Made by a program: the position numbers and the translations under genes. Below the pieces are notes generated by a model that was given only the letters and a program-made list of their open reading frames with translations, was not told where the DNA came from and searched no databases. DNA of 35,508 bases from Candidatus Krumholzibacteriia bacterium (GTDB lineage Bacteria > Krumholzibacteriota > Krumholzibacteriia > Krumholzibacteriales > Krumholzibacteriaceae): NCBI GenBank assembly GCA_025453655.1, contig JALOPX010000008.1:1-35508 (forward strand), written 5' to 3'. Below are positions 29,427-35,508 of this stretch, in pieces. The first letter of the stretch is position 1; every line of letters begins with the position of its first letter.

Positions 29427-29455
29427 AACAACGGGGGCGCCGGGCCCCCGTTGTT
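29427..29455. terminator. Bidirectional rho-independent-type terminator between convergent genes
   Basis: AACAACGGGGGC-GCCGG-GCCCCCGTTGTT, perfect 12-bp stem, 5-nt loop; T-rich on minus-strand exit (TTGTTTTC). Confidence 0.75.
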
Positions 29456-29491
29456 GAGATCGTTTCTTCGGTTCCGGACGCGGCCGCGCCG

Positions 29492-31120
29492 CTATTCCTT
29501 CTTTTCCAGTTCGCGGTAAAGAAGCCGATCACCGGCGTCGTCGACGATCGCCCTGTACCAGGATTCCGGGTAGCTAGGGTGCTTCACGTGGCCCATCTCG
29601 TCCTTGAGATTCCCGTCCATGTACTTTACGAGCAGGTCCTCGCCGAGCTTCCTCCACCTCGCGACCGTGGCGTCGGCCGTCCGGCAGGAATAATCGGTGA
29701 GATAATCGACGGCGAGCCGCGGCGACTGTTTGTGGAGGGCCGACGCCGCCTGGTCCACCCCGTCCTGGCCGGCTATGAACGATCCCTCGAGATCGCGCTG
29801 GATGATTCGAATGTCCCTTATCATGTCCGAATAGCGGGAGTAGGCGAAGTTGGAGACCCAGTTGAAAACCCAGAAACCGGAGTCCCAGGTGAAGTTGTGA
29901 AAATCGCCGTTCCCCACCGCGAAGGACCGGGGCACCCTGTCGATCCCGCAGTAGATCGGGTTGTACACCGTGCTGTAGGTGTCGTCGACGCCGAACCAGA
30001 AGACCCCGCCCACCGGATCGGGAAGCCACGAGCGCGACTGCGTGACGAAGGAGAATCCGGTCTGCTGCGTCGAGACGGCCCGCTCGTGCACGTAGGTCAG
30101 GCTGTCGACCTGCCATGTCATCGGCCTCCAGCGATAGGGGCACGCGAAGGGCCCGGCGCCGACGTCCTTCGTCATGTCGAAATCGGTCCCTTCGAAATGA
30201 TCCCTCATGAGCTCCATCATGTCGTGGACCGAAATCTTGTTGTCGGGCTTTATCCAGAGGGGCATCGGCTCCGCCCCGGGGACCCCCTTCACGTAGTCCA
30301 TCGAAATGCCGAGCGATGGGGCGACCCTGTTGAACATCGACCACACCCTCGACTCGCAGAAACGAAGCGCGCCGTAGTCCGCGGGAGCGTACGCGTCGGC
30401 GAAGCTGAAATCCCCGTCCTCTCCCTTGAAATACCCCTTTTCCCTCGCGAGGGTGATCACGTCGGGCGCGTAGAGGCAGTTCTTTTTATCGTCGAGCGGG
30501 AACTGCCTGATCCTCGCCTGGTTGGCGTGGGCCGAAATATATCCGTCGGGGATCCTTCTCGCCACCCAGACGGCCCCTTTGTTCCCGGGACCCTTGCCGA
30601 TCAGGTCCATGAACCAGACCTCCTCCGGATCGGCTATCGAGAACGATTCGCCCGAGCTGTAGTAACCGTACTCGGCCACGAGGCCGGTCATGACCTCTAT
30701 CGCCTCACGGGCGGTTTTCGCCCGCTGAAGGGCGAGGAACATCAGGCTGCCGTAATCCACGACGGCCGTGCTGTCGTGAAGCTCCTCGCGCCCCCCCCAC
30801 GTGGTCTCCCCTATCGTCACCTGGTGCTCGTTCATCAGCCCCACCACGGAATATGTGCGGGCGGCCTGCGGTATCGTTCCGAGGAATTTCCCCGTGTCCC
30901 ATTCGTATATGTCGAGCATCGTTCCCGGAGCGTAACTTCCCGCCGGCCAGTAATACAGCTCGCCGTAAAGCTCGTGGGAATCGGCGGCGTACGATATCAT
31001 CGTCGCGCCGTCCGTCGAGGCTCCCTTCGTGACCAGATAGTTGGTGCAGGCCGAAAGGTCCCCGGCCGCGGAAATGAACATTAGAACGGTTGCGATTAAC
31101 AGAGACGTCGCTCTCTTCAT
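29492..31120 (-). CDS. C69-family dipeptidase, secreted
   Basis: Signal peptide then ACTNYLVTKGASTDGATMISYAADSH; VVGLMNEHQVTIGETTWGGR; ISAHANQARI. Confidence 0.88.
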   Translation of the reverse strand: MKRATSLLIATVLMFISAAGDLSACTNYLVTKGASTDGATMISYAADSHELYGELYYWPAGSYAPGTMLDIYEWDTGKFLGTIPQAARTYSVVGLMNEHQVTIGETTWGGREELHDSTAVVDYGSLMFLALQRAKTAREAIEVMTGLVAEYGYYSSGESFSIADPEEVWFMDLIGKGPGNKGAVWVARRIPDGYISAHANQARIRQFPLDDKKNCLYAPDVITLAREKGYFKGEDGDFSFADAYAPADYGALRFCESRVWSMFNRVAPSLGISMDYVKGVPGAEPMPLWIKPDNKISVHDMMELMRDHFEGTDFDMTKDVGAGPFACPYRWRPMTWQVDSLTYVHERAVSTQQTGFSFVTQSRSWLPDPVGGVFWFGVDDTYSTVYNPIYCGIDRVPRSFAVGNGDFHNFTWDSGFWVFNWVSNFAYSRYSDMIRDIRIIQRDLEGSFIAGQDGVDQAASALHKQSPRLAVDYLTDYSCRTADATVARWRKLGEDLLVKYMDGNLKDEMGHVKHPSYPESWYRAIVDDAGDRLLYRELEKKE

Positions 31121-31389
31121 GCTGCGATCCCTCCTGACATGCTGTGACTCCGGCCCGGCCCCGGATAAGGCCTGCCGTTTATACGGAATACATATTTATA
31201 CCAATTCCGGATAAAAAAAGCGAGCCGCTTTCTTCGTAAAAGCCGATATTCCTGGGCGCCGGCCGTCCTCAATGAAAAACATGGACTTCCGGCTGGAGTA
31301 GTGAAACAATCCCGCTTCAGGAACCGTAACATTTCAATCGCCGGTAAAACGTACAAAACGATCCGCGGATTTCCCGAAAGGAGACCTTG

Positions 31390-33066
31390 ATGCGTCCCGC
31401 ACTTTCAGTCCTCACGATCATATTGATCGCCTCATCGATCTGCTGCGATGCCGCCGCGAAGGATATCGAGAGCTATATATCCGAGGCCCGCGCCCTCGCG
31501 GACGGCCGCGATTACGCCGCCGCGCGCGCCCTGATGGAAGAGGCGGCTGCCGCCTTCCCTCAAAGCCCGGACGCTCTCGCCTACCTCGGGCTCTACACGG
31601 GGATGAGCGCGGGCGGCGCGGGCGATTACATGGAGGCTGGAAGGCTGGCCATGTCGTCCTTCGAGATCCTCGACAGGGCCGTCTCTCTCGGTCCCGACAA
31701 CCCTCTCACCTGGCTTTTCAGGGGGATCATGGGGGTCAACGTCCCTGAATTCATGGGAAGGCTCGATGCCGGCATCAGCGACCTTTCCCGGGCCGTCGAA
31801 ATGCTGGATGGTTCAGGGCCCGGCGCTTCCCCCGAAACCCTGGTGACCGCCCTGTCCAATCTCGCCGCCGGATTCGCGAAGACGAAGAATGCGGAGGGAG
31901 AGCAAAAGGCCCTTGAAAAAATCATGAGGATCGCCCCCGGCTCCGAGGCGGCGGCGGGCGCTCAAAAAAGGCTCGAGGCACTTTCGGACGCCCCCGCGAC
32001 CGGATCGGCCGGCCTTGGATTCCTGGCCCCCGCACAGGAGGACAGCCCCGCTATTGCCTCCCTCAAGGAATCGATCTCGAAGAATCCCGCTGACAGCGGG
32101 CGTATCCTCGATCTCGGGAAGGCCTGGTTCGAAAAAGGGAATTACGAAAAGGCCCGTCAGGCCTTTAGAAGATACACGGAGATCGACCATGAGAACGCCG
32201 AGGCGTACAAGTTCCTCTACATGGCAGTCGGCGGGCTGGCGGGAAAGGGATACGACCGGACCATTTACGATGATACCAACTATCGTTCCGGCCTCGCCTT
32301 CGAAGCCATGGCCGCCCTGGACCGCGCGGTGAATCTCGCCCCCGGCGACATGGAGCTTCGGCTGATGCGCGGCATCAGCGGGATAGAGTTCCCCTTCTTC
32401 CTCGGCAAGCATGACCAGGGAGTCGCCGATCTCGAGATCGTGGCCTCCGGCGCTGCCGTGGCGGATACCCTGCGCGCCCGGGCCCTCTATTACCTCGGCG
32501 TCGCGAAACAAAGGGAGGCGATGAGGTACTGGGTCAAGGTGGCCGTCGACCACCCGGAATCAGGCGCCGCAGCGATGGTGTACGGCGCGATGCGCCCGGA
32601 AACCTCCGTCTTCGATCCCGAAAAGCACGAGAAGCCCTTCGTAAAGATAGATTTCGTGCTCGGATTCGAGGACGAGCTGCCGCCGCAAACGGCGGTCTGG
32701 GTGGAGAACGGGAATGGGGAATACGTGGCTACCGTCTACGCGTCCGGTTTCGCCGGATTCGTGAAGGAAAAGCAGGTCACCCTTCCCCTCTGGGCGGCCT
32801 CCTCCGGGTTCGAGGGGGTGGATGCCGTGACGACGGCGAGCATCGACGTCGGGCATTACGTCTACCTGTGGGACCTCAGGGATTTCCGGGGTGAAAAGGT
32901 GAAAAAAGGGAAATACACCGTCAAGGTGGAGACATGCTACTGGCCGAGCATGAAGTACCAGATGGTCGAAGCCGTCGTTGCCGTAGGCGGAAAAGGCGAA
33001 AAGAACCGGGTTGAGGAGGGTAATTTCATACCCTTCCTCGAGGTCGGGTATTACGCCGGAAAATAG
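31390..33066 (+). CDS. Secreted TPR-repeat protein with C-terminal DUF2271/FlgD-Ig-like domain
   Basis: Signal-like N-terminus; repeated TPR-type helices; C-terminal YVYLWDLRDFRGEKVKKGKYTVKVETCYWPS. SD AAAGGAG before ATG at 31390. Confidence 0.75.
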   Translation: MRPALSVLTIILIASSICCDAAAKDIESYISEARALADGRDYAAARALMEEAAAAFPQSPDALAYLGLYTGMSAGGAGDYMEAGRLAMSSFEILDRAVSLGPDNPLTWLFRGIMGVNVPEFMGRLDAGISDLSRAVEMLDGSGPGASPETLVTALSNLAAGFAKTKNAEGEQKALEKIMRIAPGSEAAAGAQKRLEALSDAPATGSAGLGFLAPAQEDSPAIASLKESISKNPADSGRILDLGKAWFEKGNYEKARQAFRRYTEIDHENAEAYKFLYMAVGGLAGKGYDRTIYDDTNYRSGLAFEAMAALDRAVNLAPGDMELRLMRGISGIEFPFFLGKHDQGVADLEIVASGAAVADTLRARALYYLGVAKQREAMRYWVKVAVDHPESGAAAMVYGAMRPETSVFDPEKHEKPFVKIDFVLGFEDELPPQTAVWVENGNGEYVATVYASGFAGFVKEKQVTLPLWAASSGFEGVDAVTTASIDVGHYVYLWDLRDFRGEKVKKGKYTVKVETCYWPSMKYQMVEAVVAVGGKGEKNRVEEGNFIPFLEVGYYAGK

Positions 33067-33374
33067 GCCGGAAGAGGGCCAGCCGGGCCGTTCCGGTCAC
33101 ATTGTAATCCGCTCGGTTATAGTGACAAATGCAATCCTTCGCCCGCCTTTTGCGCCGGGCGCAGACCGGTCCCTGCGCCGTCCGGCTGTAAAGACCATCG
33201 GGCGGAAATTGATTCCTTGATACGTCGGGGCTGCCGGCAATGTGCCGGCCTGGTGAATGCCGCGGCTTAAAAGCCGTTCCCGCCTTCACTTGACCCGCAC
33301 GATTCCAATACTGCCGATATGGCTGTTCGCATAAAGCGTACCATCGGGTTACGAAGGGCGCCGAGTGTCGCTTC

Positions 33375-33390
33375 AGGCCCAATTCTTGCA
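33375..33390 (+). promoter_or_regulatory. Candidate sigma54 (-24/-12) promoter upstream of pilin-like cluster
   Basis: AGGCCC-AATTC-TTGCA versus consensus TGGCAC-N5-TTGCW; GG and GC elements correctly spaced. Confidence 0.6.
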
Positions 33391-33428
33391 CAAATAGATT
33401 CCGGTTTTCTTTAACCGGGAGAGCGCTC

Positions 33429-33911
33429 ATGAATTCAGACCGTATCAGATCTTGTACAAAGGCCGGTTTCACCATGGTGGAACTCATGATAGTGGTTTCG
33501 ATCATCGGCATGCTGGCCATCCTTTCACTCCCCGGCTATAACCGGTTCATGCAGAACTGGAAGCTCAACGGCGAAACGCAACAGTTCGCCAGCGTGCTGA
33601 GGACGGCCCGTTCGGCGGCCGTCATGAAAAACATCGACGTGGTCTTCACCTTCGACATGGACTCAAACACGTATTGGTACTACGAAGACCGGGATGGAAA
33701 CAGAAGCCGGGGCGCTTCGGAATATCTGAGTTCGACGTACGAGCTCACGCCCGGCGTCATCATAACCGCGCATACCTTTCCGTCCAGAACGCTGATATTC
33801 GGCTCGAAGGGCAACACGAGCAACAGCGGGACCATCACACTCAGAAACTCGAACCACAAGAACAGGGGTATACGGATATACGGGGGAACGGGAAATATAT
33901 CCGTCGACTGA
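33429..33911 (+). CDS. GspH/FimT-type pseudopilin
   Basis: Prepilin motif KAGFTMVELMIVVSIIGMLAILSLPGYNRFMQ. Confidence 0.9.
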   Translation: MNSDRIRSCTKAGFTMVELMIVVSIIGMLAILSLPGYNRFMQNWKLNGETQQFASVLRTARSAAVMKNIDVVFTFDMDSNTYWYYEDRDGNRSRGASEYLSSTYELTPGVIITAHTFPSRTLIFGSKGNTSNSGTITLRNSNHKNRGIRIYGGTGNISVD

Positions 33912-33950
33912 GCTTCGCTCCGCCGGCGGGGACAACAAGGGAGCAGATCG

Positions 33951-34334
33951 ATGATAAATTCACAAAAAGGCATAGGGCTTGTCGAGATCATGATCGCGAT
34001 GCTCATCTTCGGCGTGGGCATTACGGCGGCGCTCCGAACGCTGCCGGACAGCAACAAGGCGACATCGCGAGCGCGCAACCTTACGATCGCCACCAACCTC
34101 GCCCAGCAGAAGATGGAACAACTTGTCGGGACCCCCATCAACGGGGCAGATCTCGCCGCCGGCAACCATGTCGATCCGGAAAATCCAATCGACATCCATT
34201 ACACGAGAAACTGGACGGTGACCGACAATTCCCCCCTGACGGATATGAAGACGGTCACGGTGACGGTGACTTACACCTCTGGAAGCAGCGACAACTCCGC
34301 GACTCTTACAACCTATTTGACATCGAGGCGATAG
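33951..34334 (+). CDS. PilV-like minor pseudopilin
   Basis: QKGIGLVEIMIAMLIFGVGITAALRTLPDSNKATSRARNLTIATNLAQQKMEQL. Confidence 0.85.
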   Translation: MINSQKGIGLVEIMIAMLIFGVGITAALRTLPDSNKATSRARNLTIATNLAQQKMEQLVGTPINGADLAAGNHVDPENPIDIHYTRNWTVTDNSPLTDMKTVTVTVTYTSGSSDNSATLTTYLTSRR

Positions 34335-34337
34335 CTT

Positions 34338-35508
34338 ATGGAGATCAAAAGAAACACGGACTCTCGGAATACGGCGGTAAATGCGAGGTCGGGGTTCACG
34401 CTGGTCGAAATGGTAATAAGCATCCTGGTGCTTGGATTCGTGCTGATTTCGGTGGCCGGGATCTTTGCCCTCTTCCAGAAAGGATCGGTCCAGTCGGGCG
34501 AATATTCGCTGGCCCAGCAGAACGCGAGGATCGCGGTCGATTTCATAACCGGAGACCTCAGGCAGGCCGGAGCGCAGACCGACTATTACAGGGGACAGCG
34601 CCCCATCGTTCATGCGGGGCCTTACCAGATAGCCTTCAACGCCGATCTGGACAACGGGGAGACCATAGACGGCAACCCGCCCCTCACGGCCCTGAGCACC
34701 GCCGTCTCTCCGAACTCCGTGCCGCTTTCGGGCGCGCCGATATACACCCCCGCGGCAGATTATGACTCGGACGCCGAGACGGTCGTGTTCACGCTCGATT
34801 CTACCCACGACGGGATCATCGGCGGTGCGGACCGCGGCGACGACCCGGAGGAGACGCCGTTGAACCGCAACCTGTTCGTGCTGAAGAAGGCGGTCTACGG
34901 GTACGCCGTGTCGGGCGGCAACGAGATGAGGGAAAACGACCTCGCCCTGCTGCGCGGCCCCAATCTCTCGCCGACGTGGACGATCCCCGAGCCGCTCTTC
35001 CAGTATTATTACGACCACGACGACGATCCCGCCACGAACGACAGGCTCTGGGGGGACGGCAACGGTAACGGCAGGCTCGACGACGCCGAGATCCTGGCCG
35101 TCGCGGCGATGCCTCAAAACCTTCTCGGCACGATCAGGAAGGTCCGAATTACGGCGATCAGCGAATCCGAAAAGTACGACAGCAAGTACGAGACGAACGG
35201 CGGGTTCCTGGGCGTGACTATGAATTCCGAGGTCTTCGTGAGGAACATGTCGACATCCAGCTCGACGATACGCGGAAAGGTTTACCACGATGCCGACTCA
35301 GACGGAGTGATGGATACCGGCGAAACCGGCCTTCCTGCCGTGGAGGTCCGCCTCGCGGGCCAGAACCGCAGCGTCTTCACCGACAATTTCGGCGCCTTCT
35401 ATTTCGCTTTGCCGGCCGGCGCATATTCCATTCAGGAGGTCGACCCTCCGGGATATTCATCCACGACGGCGAACCTCGTATCCCTGAACCTCGCTTCGGG
35501 ACAGGCCC
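34338..35508 (+). CDS. PilW-like pseudopilin with C-terminal SdrD-B/Cna-B-like domain (3' truncated by window)
   Basis: ATG at 34338: MEIKRNTDSRNTAVNARSGFTLVEMVISILVLGFVLIS...; C-terminus IRGKVYHDADSDGVMDTGETGLPAVEVRLAGQNRSVFTDNFGAFYFALPAGAYSIQEVDPPGY. No stop before window end, so it is absent from the ORF track. Confidence 0.88.
   Translation, partial: MEIKRNTDSRNTAVNARSGFTLVEMVISILVLGFVLISVAGIFALFQKGSVQSGEYSLAQQNARIAVDFITGDLRQAGAQTDYYRGQRPIVHAGPYQIAFNADLDNGETIDGNPPLTALSTAVSPNSVPLSGAPIYTPAADYDSDAETVVFTLDSTHDGIIGGADRGDDPEETPLNRNLFVLKKAVYGYAVSGGNEMRENDLALLRGPNLSPTWTIPEPLFQYYYDHDDDPATNDRLWGDGNGNGRLDDAEILAVAAMPQNLLGTIRKVRITAISESEKYDSKYETNGGFLGVTMNSEVFVRNMSTSSSTIRGKVYHDADSDGVMDTGETGLPAVEVRLAGQNRSVFTDNFGAFYFALPAGAYSIQEVDPPGYSSTTANLVSLNLASGQA

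Noticed and set aside
33067-33428. c-di-GMP (GEMM) riboswitch upstream of pilins
   Set aside because: Looked for GACGCAAAGCC / GGGUUACCGAU-like conserved segments; only a partial GGGTTACGA resemblance, not supported.
33026-33520. 164-aa minus-strand ORF covering the pilin upstream region
   Set aside because: No motif, overlaps the end of one gene and the start of another, and covers a region with promoter-like and hairpin signals.
1-35508. CRISPR arrays, tRNA/rRNA genes, transposases, phage genes
   Set aside because: No direct-repeat/spacer pattern, tRNA-like cloverleaf or mobile element protein was recognised by eye; a tRNAscan/Infernal run would be needed to exclude small RNAs.

Overview
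High-GC bacterial chromosomal window with about 30 coding features and no CRISPR, rRNA, tRNA or transposon that I could support. The centre (about 11.2-25.0 kb) is a redox island. A minus-strand hdrCBA-flxDCBA operon (heterodisulfide-reductase-like / flavin oxidoreductase, of the kind proposed to bifurcate electrons) lies back to back with a plus-strand formate dehydrogenase locus: a NuoE-NuoF fusion, FdhA, a ferritin-like protein, a MobA-type protein and FdhD. The ORF track splits fdhA at an in-frame UGA. The local context (NVDHCARL-UGA-HSSTVAGL) and an E. coli fdhF-like SECIS hairpin immediately downstream show that this is one selenocysteine gene, 19886..22567. Its NuoE domain appears to have lost three of the four [2Fe-2S] cysteines, and FdhD has CGRG instead of the CxxC motif. 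Flanking regions hold a Gld-type ABC export operon, a GAF/free-Met-sulfoxide-reductase-like protein near a secreted MsrA-MsrB fusion, M28 and C69 peptidases, a two-subunit ADP-forming acyl-CoA synthetase, CorA, an AspT/YidE-type transporter and a heparinase II/III-like protein with a large insertion. A TPR protein with an internal duplication is followed by a type IV pilin-like cluster that has a candidate sigma54 promoter and a PilW-like protein with an SdrD-B-like C-terminal domain (truncated by the window end). All assignments are from reading motifs by eye; no database search was run.
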